A stretch of 64,000 bases of DNA from VMCP01 sp965659745 (GTDB taxonomy: Bacteria; Bacteroidota; Bacteroidia; NS11-12g; UBA955): positions 9,737-73,736 of the forward strand of contig CBFHXF010000005.1 in NCBI GenBank assembly GCA_965659745.1, read 5' to 3'. Made by a program: the position numbers and the translations under genes. Positions 24,498 to 33,335 of the stretch are shown piece after piece (positions within the stretch are counted from its first letter, which is position 1; every line of letters starts with the position of its first letter). A model generated the notes under the pieces. It made no database searches and was not told the DNA's origin. It saw nothing but the letters and a program-made list of their open reading frames with translations.

Positions 24498-26720
24498 ATG
24501 GCGCTGCTCGACGGTGAAGTATACGAAGCATACCGACACGAATTACTTAATAAGTATCGCTTATTATTACGAACCCTTAGTGGTAAAGTTTCCAAAGACA
24601 AAATTAAATTAGTTCGGGAAGCTTTTGATTACGCCGCGCGCGCTCATGAAGGTACCGTAAGAAAAAGCGGTGAACCCTATATTTTTCATCCCTTGGCGGT
24701 GGCACAAATTGCCGCCGCCGAACTGGGACTCGGAGCTACCTCTGTTATTTGTGCCTTGCTTCATGATGTAGTTGAGGATACAGAAATTACCCTCGACGAT
24801 ATTGAACGTAAATTTGGTGCTAAAGTTGCCAACATAATAGGAGGACTCACTAAAATTTCGGTAGTTTTTGAAACGGTCGATAACGATGCGAGTATCCAAG
24901 CCGAGAATTTCAAGAAAATGCTCCTTACCTTGGGAGAGGACCTTCGCGTAATCTTAATTAAACTGTGCGATCGCTTGCACAACATGCGCACATTAGGATC
25001 AGTTCCTGAAAAAACTAAGCTTAAAATTGCTTCTGAAACCATGTTTATTTACGCACCTCTCGCCCATCGTTTGGGTTTGAATGCCGTAAAAATAGAAATG
25101 GAGGATTTAGCTTTGAAGTATACCGATGCACTCGCATATAGAACTATTTCGGATAAAATAAGTGAAACCAAACAATCTAGGCAGCGTTACATTCGTGAAT
25201 TCATAGATCCTTTAAACGAGGAGTTGGAGCGTTCGGGATTGAAAATTGCGGAAATCAAGGGCAGGCCCAAAAGTATTTATAGTATTCATCGAAAGATGAC
25301 TACCCAAGGAATTCCATTTGAGGAAGTTTACGACGCTTTTGCCATCAGGGTAATTTTAGATACGGAAATACAAAATGAAAAATCCGATTGCTGGCGTGTA
25401 TACAGTATCATAACAGATAGGTACCGCCCTCATCAAGGTCGTTTGCGAGATTGGCTAAGTAGACCAAAAAACAACGGTTATTCCGCACTGCATACAACAG
25501 TTTTAGGTCCTAAAGGTCGTTGGGTAGAAATTCAAATTCGTTCTAAAAGAATGGATGATATCGCAGAACGCGGTTTGGCGGCACATTGGAGATATAAAGC
25601 GCAACTTGGTGAAAACAGCATTACACCACAAGACGATGCCTTTGAAAATTGGCTCAACGCGGTTAAAGAAACACTCGAGAATAACGATTTAACAGCGATG
25701 GACTTGGTTAATGAATTCAAGTATTCGCTTTTGGGGGAAGAAATTTATGTTTTTACACCCAAAGGAGAAGTGAAATCAATGCCCGTTGGATCCGTAGCCC
25801 TCGATTTCGGATTTGCCATTCATACAGAGGTTGGACTTACCACTATTGGAGCTAAGGTGAATAATAAATTGGTGCCCATTGGGCATGAATTAAAGAATGG
25901 CGATATAGTAGAAATCTTAACAACACAAAATTACAGGGCCTCTGTTCAATGGTTAGAAGTGGTAAGAACGGGTCGCGCTCGAACCAAAATCAGAGAATTT
26001 TTACGCGATGTAAAAACGAAACTTGCCGGTCGTGGAAAAACCATTATGGAGCGTATGTTTCAAAAGCACGATGTTGCCTTCACAGATAAAAATATTCAAT
26101 TAATTCACAAGCATTATAAATATAACAGTGCCAGTGAATATTTCCATGCGGTGGCATCCGGAAAAATCAGAATGACCAAAGAAATTCTATTCGACATTAT
26201 ACATTCGAAAGAATCGGTGTCTGAAGTTCCGGTAAAAAAGGAAAGGAAAAAAAGCGCCGGACAGATCATATTTGGGGAAGATTATGAAATGCCTTATTCC
26301 TTGGCACAATGTTGCAATCCCCTACCCGGAGAGCCCATATTTGGTTTCGTTACCGTTGGCGATGGTGTACGAATTCACCGAACAACGTGTCCAAATGCCT
26401 CCAAACTCATGAGTCAATACGGTTATCGCATCATACCCGCAAGCTGGCAAGACGGCTACAACAATGCGTTTGATGCACAAATATCCGTACGAGGTATCGA
26501 CGATGTGGGTATCGTAAGTCGGATTACAGATATTATCTCTAAAGACTTACAGGTAAATATGAAAAGTATTAATATCCGGGCCAATATTGACGGAACATTC
26601 GGAGGGGAAATAGAAGTATTGGTGAATAACTCGGAAGATTTAAAAGAGCTCGTTTCTCGAATCAAGAGTACCCATAAATACATTGAGGTTGAGCGAATAG
26701 AATCACTCAACCTCAATTAA
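24498..26720 (+). CDS. Bifunctional (p)ppGpp synthetase/hydrolase (RelA/SpoT homologue)
   Basis: A 740-residue Rel/Spo protein of usual length. The HD hydrolase domain is intact (His50 in AARAHEG, His64, and HDVVED at 89-94). The synthetase domain follows (RPKSIYSIHRKM near residue 256, then RPKNNGYSALHTTV and EIQIRS). A TGS domain begins near 415 (EIYVFTPKGEVKSMPVGSVALDFGFAIHTEVG), then a zinc-finger-like region with AQCCNPLPGEPI, and a C-terminal ACT domain (about 661-740). Both activities should be present, so it can make and destroy the stringent-response alarmone. It begins 3 bases after the dipeptidase. Confidence 0.96.
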   Translation: MALLDGEVYEAYRHELLNKYRLLLRTLSGKVSKDKIKLVREAFDYAARAHEGTVRKSGEPYIFHPLAVAQIAAAELGLGATSVICALLHDVVEDTEITLDDIERKFGAKVANIIGGLTKISVVFETVDNDASIQAENFKKMLLTLGEDLRVILIKLCDRLHNMRTLGSVPEKTKLKIASETMFIYAPLAHRLGLNAVKIEMEDLALKYTDALAYRTISDKISETKQSRQRYIREFIDPLNEELERSGLKIAEIKGRPKSIYSIHRKMTTQGIPFEEVYDAFAIRVILDTEIQNEKSDCWRVYSIITDRYRPHQGRLRDWLSRPKNNGYSALHTTVLGPKGRWVEIQIRSKRMDDIAERGLAAHWRYKAQLGENSITPQDDAFENWLNAVKETLENNDLTAMDLVNEFKYSLLGEEIYVFTPKGEVKSMPVGSVALDFGFAIHTEVGLTTIGAKVNNKLVPIGHELKNGDIVEILTTQNYRASVQWLEVVRTGRARTKIREFLRDVKTKLAGRGKTIMERMFQKHDVAFTDKNIQLIHKHYKYNSASEYFHAVASGKIRMTKEILFDIIHSKESVSEVPVKKERKKSAGQIIFGEDYEMPYSLAQCCNPLPGEPIFGFVTVGDGVRIHRTTCPNASKLMSQYGYRIIPASWQDGYNNAFDAQISVRGIDDVGIVSRITDIISKDLQVNMKSINIRANIDGTFGGEIEVLVNNSEDLKELVSRIKSTHKYIEVERIESLNLN

Positions 26721-26740
26721 TGGGTTAATTAATAATCTTA

Positions 26741-27622
26741 TTAAGCTCCTTCAAGTGCTGCCACACCCCCAACGATTTCAGAAATCTCACGGGTAATTGC
26801 TGCCTGACGGGCTTGGTTATACGCTAATTTCAGCGATTTAAGCAACTCGCCTGCATTGTCAGTAGCTTTATCCATTGCTACCATTCGAGCACCATGTTCA
26901 GACGCTAATGAGTCTAACATCGCTCTGTATACCTGAGTTTTTAAAGTTCTCGGTATAAGTTCTTCTAAAATTGCGATTTTAGAAGGCTCAAAAAGGTAAT
27001 CGGAATTAACATTATTATTATCAGTAGCTTTGCCAACGATGGGTAAAACGGCCTCATTCGATAGAATTTGAGTGGCTGCATTTTTAAACTGGTTATAGAC
27101 AACTTCAATTTTATCTAATTCACCCGATTTAAAACGCTCAATCAATTTTTGAGTAAAATGAAACGCTTTATCCGCATTTAAGTCAATAAGGAGATTTTGA
27201 TATTCTGTATTAACGGTATAACCCAAACGCTTTAGGGTTTCACCCGCTTTTTTACCGATACATAAAATTTCTAAATTTCCTGTATTCACCAGGTGTTTGT
27301 AATCGTTCTCTAATAAATGACGAGTCCGTTTAGCGACGTTTGCATTAAACGCACCACACAATCCTCTATCACTAGAAATAACTACCAAACACACTTTCTT
27401 AAGCTCACGCTGATTAAAATAAACGGCCAAACGATCGTCATCTGTACTTTCTTGAAGGTTAGACATAATGCCTTGCAACTTCAATGCATACGGACGCATA
27501 CGCACAATCGCATCGCTCGCTTTTCTCAGCTTCGTAGCGCTTACCAATTTCATTGCTTTGGTAATTTGCTGGGTACTGATTGTTGACGATATACGTGCGC
27601 GTATTTCCTTTTGATTTGACAT
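26741..27622 (-). CDS. atpG: ATP synthase F1 subunit gamma
   Basis: A 293-residue central-stalk subunit. The N-terminal helix MSNQKEIRARISSTISTQQITKAMKLVSATKLRKA and the C-terminal helix (ARMVAMDKATDNAGELLKSLKLAYNQARQAAITREISEIVGG) are diagnostic, and VISSDRGLCGAFNANV is the core Rossmann-like motif. It turns within the alpha3-beta3 ring and couples proton flow to ATP synthesis. It is the last gene of the minus-strand atp operon and lies tail-to-tail with rsh. The usual next genes atpD and atpC are absent here. Confidence 0.98.
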   Translation of the reverse strand: MSNQKEIRARISSTISTQQITKAMKLVSATKLRKASDAIVRMRPYALKLQGIMSNLQESTDDDRLAVYFNQRELKKVCLVVISSDRGLCGAFNANVAKRTRHLLENDYKHLVNTGNLEILCIGKKAGETLKRLGYTVNTEYQNLLIDLNADKAFHFTQKLIERFKSGELDKIEVVYNQFKNAATQILSNEAVLPIVGKATDNNNVNSDYLFEPSKIAILEELIPRTLKTQVYRAMLDSLASEHGARMVAMDKATDNAGELLKSLKLAYNQARQAAITREISEIVGGVAALEGA

Positions 27623-27633
27623 TGTTTAAAAAA

Positions 27634-29214
27634 TTAAGCGGTGTAATTCTTAGAAATTTCTTCTCCAGCGGCTTCCAAAACGCTTGTAACATTTTCGTCA
27701 ATTTTACCTGACTTCAATAAGTTCAATACGTCTTTATGCTTTTGTTCTAGGTAAGAAACATAGGCTTCTTCAAATTCGCGAATTTTATTTACTGGGATAT
27801 TTCTCAATTTGTTTTTGGTACCCAAATAAATCATTGCGATTTGATTTTCCACCGTTTGAGGAGAGAACTGTGCTTGCTTCAACATTTCTACGTTTCTCGC
27901 ACCTTTTTCCAATACCGACTTGGTAGCGGCGTCTAAATCAGAACCAAACTTTGCAAACGCTTCTAATTCGCGGTATTGAGCTTGATCCAATTTAAGTGTA
28001 CCAGCCACTTTCTTCATAGATTTAATTTGAGCATTACCACCCACACGAGATACAGAAATACCTACGTTAATTGCGGGACGTACACCTGAGTTAAACAAAT
28101 TAGATTCTAAGAATATTTGTCCGTCTGTAATAGAAATTACGTTAGTAGGAATGTATGCCGATACGTCACCCGCTTGGGTTTCAATAATTGGCAACGCTGT
28201 TAACGAACCACCTCCTTTAACTTTGCCTGCTAACGACGGAGGCAAATCATTCATTTTTGAGGTAATTTCATCATTCGAGTTCAATTTACACGCACGTTCC
28301 AAAATACGGCTATGCAAGTAGAATACGTCACCAGGATATGCTTCACGCCCTGGAGGACGACGTAGCAACAAGGAAACCTCACGATACGCAACGGCTTGTT
28401 TTGACAAATCGTCATATACCACTAACGCAGGAAGTCCTAAATCGCGGAAATATTCACCAATTGCACAACCTGACATTGGAGAGAAAAATTGTAATGGAGC
28501 AGGAGCAGAAGCAGGGGCAGAAACCACCACTGTGTAGGCCATTGCACCATTTTCCTCCAAAGACTTAACCACTTGCTTTACGGTAGACTCTTTCTGACCA
28601 CAAGCTACGTATATACAAAAAACTGGTTTTCCAGCTTCGTAAAACTCTTTTTGATTGATGATGGTATCGATAGCAATAGCGGTTTTACCTGTTTGGCGGT
28701 CGCCAATGATAAGCTCACGTTGACCTCTACCAATTGGAATCATTGCATCGATTGCTTTTATACCGGTTTGAAGTGGCTCTGTAACGGGCTCACGGAATAA
28801 TACACCCGGTGCTTTACGTTCAAGAGGCATCTCATATAAGTCTCCCTGAATAGGTCCTTTACCATCAATGGGCTCTCCTAAAGCGTTTACAACACGACCC
28901 AACATACCATGACCTACTTGAAGACTGGCAATTTTGTTGGTGCGTTTTACTTTGTCGCCTTCTTTGATATCGGTACTACTACCCATCAAAACCGCACCCA
29001 CATTGTCTTCTTCTAGGTTCAATACTACAGCGCGAACGCCATTTTCGAACTCAACGAGTTCACCACTTTGAACTCCGAAAAGTCCGTAAATACGGGCAAT
29101 ACCATCTCCAACTTGAAGTACGGTACCTACCTCTTCTAAACTAGCAGCACTGCTGAAACCAGCGATCTGGTCTTTCAATATGCTGGATACTTCGTCTGGC
29201 CTAATGTGTGACAT
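27634..29214 (-). CDS. atpA: ATP synthase F1 subunit alpha
   Basis: A 526-residue subunit. It has the N-terminal crown (GIARIYGLFGVQSGELVEF), the Walker A motif GDRQTGKT, the arginine-containing VGISVSRVGGNAQIKSMKKVAGTLKLDQAQYRELEAFAKFG segment and the family string SDLDAATKSVLEKGARN. It provides the non-catalytic nucleotide sites and part of the catalytic interface. It lies 7 bases after atpH and 12 bases before atpG. Confidence 0.98.
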   Translation of the reverse strand: MSHIRPDEVSSILKDQIAGFSSAASLEEVGTVLQVGDGIARIYGLFGVQSGELVEFENGVRAVVLNLEEDNVGAVLMGSSTDIKEGDKVKRTNKIASLQVGHGMLGRVVNALGEPIDGKGPIQGDLYEMPLERKAPGVLFREPVTEPLQTGIKAIDAMIPIGRGQRELIIGDRQTGKTAIAIDTIINQKEFYEAGKPVFCIYVACGQKESTVKQVVKSLEENGAMAYTVVVSAPASAPAPLQFFSPMSGCAIGEYFRDLGLPALVVYDDLSKQAVAYREVSLLLRRPPGREAYPGDVFYLHSRILERACKLNSNDEITSKMNDLPPSLAGKVKGGGSLTALPIIETQAGDVSAYIPTNVISITDGQIFLESNLFNSGVRPAINVGISVSRVGGNAQIKSMKKVAGTLKLDQAQYRELEAFAKFGSDLDAATKSVLEKGARNVEMLKQAQFSPQTVENQIAMIYLGTKNKLRNIPVNKIREFEEAYVSYLEQKHKDVLNLLKSGKIDENVTSVLEAAGEEISKNYTA

Positions 29215-29220
29215 GATTTT

Positions 29221-29760
29221 TTATGCGATTTGAAGTTCTTTTTTAATTTTTTTCAATTGTGTTGACACGGTATTATCAAAGATGCGACCGTTAAATTCGA
29301 TTGTTATACCTCCTATTATTGAAGCATCTAATCGGGTATTAATTCTAACTGTATTGGCTTTCGTGTGTGTTTTAACATAATTTTCGATTTCCGAAATTGT
29401 GGAATTCGAAATTGCTACGGCACTTTCAACTTCTACCAAAACAATTTTTTGAGACTCGTTGTACATTTTCATAAACCCTTCTCCCATTGCAGGAATAAAG
29501 GATTCACGTTTTTTATCCACCATAAGTGCATACATGCCTTTGGTTAAGGCATGTTGCTTGGAAAAAATACTTTCCAAGGCATTCTTTTTGGCAGACATTT
29601 TATACATAGGGCTCTGTATGAACAACATGAAGTCGCGGCTTTCTTCGGAAAGCACGATCAGCTCCTCTACATTGTCTTTAACCACTTCCAATAAACCTTC
29701 TTCTTGAGCTTTGTCAAAAAGGGCTTTGGCATAACGGGCGGCAATACGTTGTTCAGACAT
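29221..29760 (-). CDS. atpH: ATP synthase subunit delta (OSCP)
   Basis: A 179-residue stalk-tip subunit of normal length. The N-terminal IAARYAKALFDKAQEEGLLE and the C-terminal RINTRLDASIIGGITIEFNGRIFDNTVSTQLKKIKKEL are the two conserved ends of the family, the latter being the membrane-proximal sheet domain. It links F1 to the peripheral stalk. It follows atpF by 3 bases and precedes atpA by 6 bases. Confidence 0.96.
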   Translation of the reverse strand: MSEQRIAARYAKALFDKAQEEGLLEVVKDNVEELIVLSEESRDFMLFIQSPMYKMSAKKNALESIFSKQHALTKGMYALMVDKKRESFIPAMGEGFMKMYNESQKIVLVEVESAVAISNSTISEIENYVKTHTKANTVRINTRLDASIIGGITIEFNGRIFDNTVSTQLKKIKKELQIA

Positions 29761-29763
29761 GGC

Positions 29764-30267
29764 TTATGCTTGTGCTTTTTGGGTTAATTCGTTTAAATGG
29801 TGAGAAATCAATTTTTGTTGTGCATCATTGTTAGCAAGTGTATCTGCTAAAAGTTTTTCTGCAATTTGAACTGAGAAAGAAGCGATTTCTTTTTTCAATT
29901 CATCCATAGCCGCAGACTTTTGCTTGTTGATTTCATCACTAGCGCGGGCCATGATTTTCTTTGCTTCGTCTTCGGCAGCTGATTTTGCATCACCCACAAT
30001 CTTTTCTTTCATTTCGCGTGCCTCTTTTAACATGGCATCGCGTTCTTGACGGGCTTGAGCGAGCAATTGCTCGTTCTCACCTTGTAATTTAGCCATCTCG
30101 TTGCGCGCTTGTTCCGCTTGCGACAACGATTGGTTGATACTATCTTCACGGTCTTTGATAGAGCCCAAGATGGGTCCCCAAGCAAATTTTTTCAGAATGA
30201 ATAATAGGATGCTGAAAGTAACCAACATCCAAAATACCAAACCTATAGCAGGAGTTACTAATTGCAT
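29764..30267 (-). CDS. atpF: ATP synthase subunit b
   Basis: A 167-residue protein with one N-terminal membrane helix (about residues 5-25, PAIGLVFWMLVTFSILLFILKKFAWGPI) and a long charged coiled coil of the peripheral stalk, rich in Glu, Lys, Ala and Gln. The short segment GSIKDREDSINQSLSQAEQARNE after the helix is typical of AtpF. It dimerises to hold F1 static relative to the a subunit. It sits between atpE (gap about 48 bases) and atpH. Confidence 0.96.
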   Translation of the reverse strand: MQLVTPAIGLVFWMLVTFSILLFILKKFAWGPILGSIKDREDSINQSLSQAEQARNEMAKLQGENEQLLAQARQERDAMLKEAREMKEKIVGDAKSAAEDEAKKIMARASDEINKQKSAAMDELKKEIASFSVQIAEKLLADTLANNDAQQKLISHHLNELTQKAQA

Positions 30268-30315
30268 TTTTTCGTTTTTAAAAACGGGGGCTGTTTTGCA
30301 GCCCCCGAAGGGATC

Positions 30316-30576
30316 TTACAAGAAAAGAATCAACAAACAAACAACGATTGCAAAGAATACAGCACCCTCAATAAGAGCAGCTGCCACAATCATATTTGCA
30401 CGGATGTCACCCGCTGATTCTGGTTGACGTGCAATAGATTCCATAGCACTACCACCGATTTTACCGATACCCATACCGGCACCAATAGCGGCTAATCCTG
30501 CGCCGATAGCGGCACCCATTTTGCTGTAAGCAGCGGCTAAATCCGTTGCTTGAAGTAGCGTGTTCATTAAACTCAT
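30316..30576 (-). CDS. atpE: ATP synthase subunit c
   Basis: An 86-residue hairpin of two helices. The first is rich in Gly and Ala (IGAGLAAIGAGMGIGKIGGSAME), the polar loop is ARQPE, and the second (ANMIVAAALIEGAVFFAIVVCLLILFL) contains the ion-binding glutamate in ALIEGAVF. The residue after that glutamate is Gly, and the Gln and Ser partners of sodium-type rings are not seen, so a proton ring is more likely. It forms the rotor ring of F0. Length is a little above the usual 75-80, with a longer N-terminus. Confidence 0.95.
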   Translation of the reverse strand: MSLMNTLLQATDLAAAYSKMGAAIGAGLAAIGAGMGIGKIGGSAMESIARQPESAGDIRANMIVAAALIEGAVFFAIVVCLLILFL

Positions 30577-30621
30577 AGTTATTTTGATTTATGTGTTAGA
30601 TTTAGTTTATTTCTTTGGTTA

Positions 30622-31818
30622 TTAATGATGATGTTCCTCCACTGCCATACCAATGTAGATTGTGGACAGCAAAGTAAATACAAAAGCTTGAAGGAATGCT
30701 ACTAAAAGTTCGAGCATGCTCATAAAAACAGTAAAAGCTACGCTTAATGGACTCACAGCATATCCTAAATTCGGGTTCATGTTTCCAAAAATGAATATCA
30801 AACTGAAAAATCCTAGAATTATAATATGTCCGGCAGTAATGTTAGCAAACAAACGCAACATCAACACGAAAGGCTTTAATATAACACCCAGGATTTCGAT
30901 AGGAATAATGATAACATACATCCAAACCGGCACGTCTGGCATGAAAATATGCTTCCAATAGTACTTGTTACCACTGAAGGTTACTGTTACAAATACTACC
31001 AATGCCAATACCATAGTTACCGAGATGTTACCCGTAACGTTAGCTCCTCCTGGGAAAACAGGAATCAATCCGAACAAATTCAATGTGAATATGAAAAAGA
31101 AAATACTCAACAATAAAGGCATGTAATTATCGGCTTTCTTTCCAATAGTAGGACGCGCAATATCGTCGCGTAAAAATAAAATCAAAGGCTCAATCAGATT
31201 ATATATCCCTTTGGGAGCTTTACCTGCGTTGGCGGCGTAGTGACGGGCCATTTTAACCACTAGGATGATTAAAAATATGGAACCTATTAACAAGGCTAAA
31301 ACGTTCTTGGTTAAGCTAAAATCATAAATAGATTCGCTATTGGAAGCATCTTCCCAAATTACGATTCCATCGTGCGACAATTTAAATCCTTCATACGAGG
31401 CATGTCCATGGTGAAAATTCGAAGAAGAAAACACAGTAAGTCCTTTGGTAGACGTGTATAAAATAATGGGTAATGGTATGGATACCGCATGATCGCCCTC
31501 ACCCCACAAATGCCAATCATGCGCATCAGCGATGTGTTCCATGATCATTTTACCAGGCTCAAACCCCTCTGCTTCATGACTTTCTGCATGACCGCCGTTT
31601 GCTTCAGAATGATCAACAGATGCCTCGTCGTGTGATGTAGAGGCGGCTGCTTCATGGTTGTGCATGCTTGAAGGGTCGTGTTCAGCTGTTTCTGAATGTT
31701 TTTCTGACAAATTTGGGGTGTTTGTCATTCCCGAATTTGCTAAAAACATCGCAAAAAACAAGGCAAAGAACATTTTTCCAAACCTCACACCTTCTTTAGT
31801 ACATTGATTTTCAGACAT
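30622..31818 (-). CDS. atpB: ATP synthase subunit a, with long His/Glu-rich N-terminal extension
   Basis: A 398-residue subunit, longer than the usual 240-290. After a hydrophobic leader (about residues 14-32) there is a low-complexity His/Glu/Ala/Ser stretch to about residue 90, and a further soluble region (HDWHLWGEGDHAVSIPLPIILYTSTKGLTVFSSS). The family core follows, including the essential arginine in MLRLFANITAGHIIILGF, PIEILGVILKPF and a terminal VFTLLSTIYIGMAVEEHHH. The extension is known in Bacteroidota AtpB proteins but its role is unknown; it should lie in the periplasm. It forms the proton half-channels against the c ring. Confidence 0.95.
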   Translation of the reverse strand: MSENQCTKEGVRFGKMFFALFFAMFLANSGMTNTPNLSEKHSETAEHDPSSMHNHEAAASTSHDEASVDHSEANGGHAESHEAEGFEPGKMIMEHIADAHDWHLWGEGDHAVSIPLPIILYTSTKGLTVFSSSNFHHGHASYEGFKLSHDGIVIWEDASNSESIYDFSLTKNVLALLIGSIFLIILVVKMARHYAANAGKAPKGIYNLIEPLILFLRDDIARPTIGKKADNYMPLLLSIFFFIFTLNLFGLIPVFPGGANVTGNISVTMVLALVVFVTVTFSGNKYYWKHIFMPDVPVWMYVIIIPIEILGVILKPFVLMLRLFANITAGHIIILGFFSLIFIFGNMNPNLGYAVSPLSVAFTVFMSMLELLVAFLQAFVFTLLSTIYIGMAVEEHHH

Positions 31819-32209
31819 TTGAATTTTTATTGAGCTTTTCCGAATCGGGGCGCAAGTTAGTGCGCATTTCTAAAATATCAAAGAAAAGAAAGAAAAGAAA
31901 AGTGAGTCCAAATACAATAACGAAAGGAAACTGAATAGGTTTCATATTAAACAGACTAATAGCCAAAAAGATAAGTACTAAAAAGAGTCGCACCATTGAA
32001 CCAATCATGAGCCTCCGAATTCTTTTATTTTCTGAAATATTGCTATCGTGGTAGGTAAAATACCTCACGAGTACAAAAAGTAGGGCTAAATAGAGGATTC
32101 CAACATAAGAAATTGGAGGTAGTTGAACTTGGGTTATTTGAACCCCTACCATCACACTCAAAAAAATCACTAAGGAGAGTATGCCGGCCTTGATAATGTA
32201 ACTTTTCAT
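31811..32209 (-). CDS. Small four-helix membrane protein in the atp operon
   Basis: A 132-residue protein with about four hydrophobic helices (residues 8-25, 34-50, 71-88 and 93-113), and polar ends. Its place between the AtpZ-like gene and atpB, with overlaps at both ends (8 bases with atpB, 4 with AtpZ), suggests an AtpI-like role: helping assemble the c ring or magnesium/calcium handling, as proposed for AtpI. Sequence similarity to AtpI is weak by eye, so this rests on context and topology. Confidence 0.6.
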   Translation of the reverse strand: MKSYIIKAGILSLVIFLSVMVGVQITQVQLPPISYVGILYLALLFVLVRYFTYHDSNISENKRIRRLMIGSMVRLFLVLIFLAISLFNMKPIQFPFVIVFGLTFLFFLFFDILEMRTNLRPDSEKLNKNSNV

Positions 32210-32421
32210 TTAATCGATTTCAGAGATTTGAAAATGCGGTAGAATGCGATAGCCATTCCTGTAAATATACCTAGTAGCGTTCCGATTGGAAATTTGGCGT
32301 TGGTTTTTTGATCGATAAATCGCCCAATAAAAGTTCCCAATAAAATGGTTACAATCATTTGCAGCGCCATACTTGTATAGGTAAGGAAACTACGATTCCG
32401 ATTCTGAGGTGATTGTTTCAC
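32206..32421 (-). CDS. AtpZ/AtpI-like small membrane protein
   Basis: A 71-residue protein with two predicted helices (about residues 14-34 and 46-63) joined by a short charged loop RFIDQKTNAKFPIG. The pattern TYTSMALQMIVTILLGTFIGRFIDQ, then GTLLGIFTGMAIAFYRIFKSL, is that of AtpZ-type proteins at the head of Bacteroidota atp operons. It may aid ring assembly or ion transport near F0. It overlaps bactofilin by 32 bases, an unusually long overlap, and the next gene by 4. Confidence 0.8.
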   Translation of the reverse strand: MKQSPQNRNRSFLTYTSMALQMIVTILLGTFIGRFIDQKTNAKFPIGTLLGIFTGMAIAFYRIFKSLKSIK

Positions 32422-32815
32422 TGCGCTTTGGTTTTTGAGCCTTTAAATCGTTACCCATTTTACAATACCCATTAAACGTGCCACCTTGTTCTATGATAAT
32501 CTGACGGGTTTGAATGTCGCCCACTACCGAAGAGGTAGTATGTAAAACGGTAGTTTCATCGGTAATGATATTTCCTTTTACCGTTCCGGAAATGCTCACG
32601 TTAGCCGCAAGGATATCACCGTGTACACTTCCCGTTTCGCCAATAACTAATTTCTGCCCCACTTCCATGTTGCCCTTCACCGTACCATCTACCCTAATAT
32701 CTCCACTACATTGAATATTTCCCGTAATAATAGTACCAGAACCTATTAAGTTAAGCAGGGCTTGTGGGGCCATAGAGCTTTTGTTTTTGGATTTTCCGCT
32801 TCCGAGCATATTCAA
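32390..32815 (-). CDS. Bactofilin (polymer-forming cytoskeletal protein)
   Basis: A 141-residue protein with the DUF583 beta-helix core. The repeated pattern GSGTIITGNIQCSGDIRVDGTVKGNMEVGQKLVIGETGSVHGDILAANVSISGTVKGNI is the stacked-strand signature. Short charged tails flank the core. Bactofilins form filaments that position cell-wall enzymes or other machinery at the membrane. The neighbour upstream on the same strand is a membrane stub resembling the anchor of an M23 peptidase, and atp genes follow. Confidence 0.92.
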   Translation of the reverse strand: MNMLGSGKSKNKSSMAPQALLNLIGSGTIITGNIQCSGDIRVDGTVKGNMEVGQKLVIGETGSVHGDILAANVSISGTVKGNIITDETTVLHTTSSVVGDIQTRQIIIEQGGTFNGYCKMGNDLKAQKPKRSETITSESES

Positions 32816-32900
32816 GAGATATTAAAAATAATGATTCATGCAAATATACTTAAATCCTCACAATAGATAAATGTTAAAAAATCAAAAGCCTTTAAACCAA

Positions 32901-33269
32901 TCATTGCATACGAACCGATGTTGAATCATACGGTTTTTCATTTTCAGAAAGTAAATCGTTGAGTACCTTAGATTTTTGATTGCGTATTTCAATCTGCTTC
33001 TTAATATCAGTTAGCTCTTGATTCAACCAAATCAATTCTTGCTTGTCACTGCTGCTTAAACCATTTGGTAACACATTTCTCAAAGGCGTATACGCATATA
33101 AAAAGTAAGATATCAGCGCTACTATCAAGAACAAAGCACTAAAGATGCTGAGCGTATTGAGTAAATTAATTTTGACCGATGCTATTTCCGCAAAAGATTC
33201 ATCATTCATTAAAACCAAACGGTGTTTATTCCGAAGTTTAGAGATAATTTTGTTGCGATTGGGCTTCAT
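32901..33269 (-). CDS. Single-helix membrane protein resembling the N-terminal anchor of M23 peptidases
   Basis: A 122-residue protein. A basic cytoplasmic segment (SKLRNKHRLVLMNDESFAEIASVKINLLN) leads into one membrane helix (about residues 36-58), then YTPLRNVLPNG and a coiled-coil region ending near residue 115. This matches, from memory, the start of Bacteroidota M23 (LytM) peptidases, typically found beside bactofilin, but no peptidase domain follows and the frame ends cleanly. It may be a reduced gene that keeps only the anchor, or a separate small-protein family. It precedes bactofilin on the same strand with an 85-base gap; an SprE-like gene diverges from it. Confidence 0.65.
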   Translation of the reverse strand: MKPNRNKIISKLRNKHRLVLMNDESFAEIASVKINLLNTLSIFSALFLIVALISYFLYAYTPLRNVLPNGLSSSDKQELIWLNQELTDIKKQIEIRNQKSKVLNDLLSENEKPYDSTSVRMQ

Positions 33270-33306
33270 ATAAAAAATCGATTAAGCGAATTGTCAAATA
33301 TTTCTC

Positions 33307-33314
33307 CAAAAATA
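33307..33314 (-). promoter_or_regulatory. -7 element for the membrane-stub and bactofilin transcript
   Basis: CAAAAATA reads TATTTTTG on the minus strand, an exact TAnnTTTG match placed 38 bases before the start codon at 33269. It probably also drives bactofilin and the atp operon. No clear -33 box was found. Confidence 0.4.
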
Positions 33315-33335
33315 CCGTTTTTACCACATAAATCT

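Noticed and set aside
26741..32421. An ATP synthase operon lacking atpD and atpC, taken as a broken operon
   Set aside because: All six genes present are intact, and in Bacteroidota the beta and epsilon genes usually form a separate operon.
33222..33335. An upstream start for the SprE-like gene at 33222
   Set aside because: The extra 38 residues overlap the divergent gene and would bury the lipoprotein signal.
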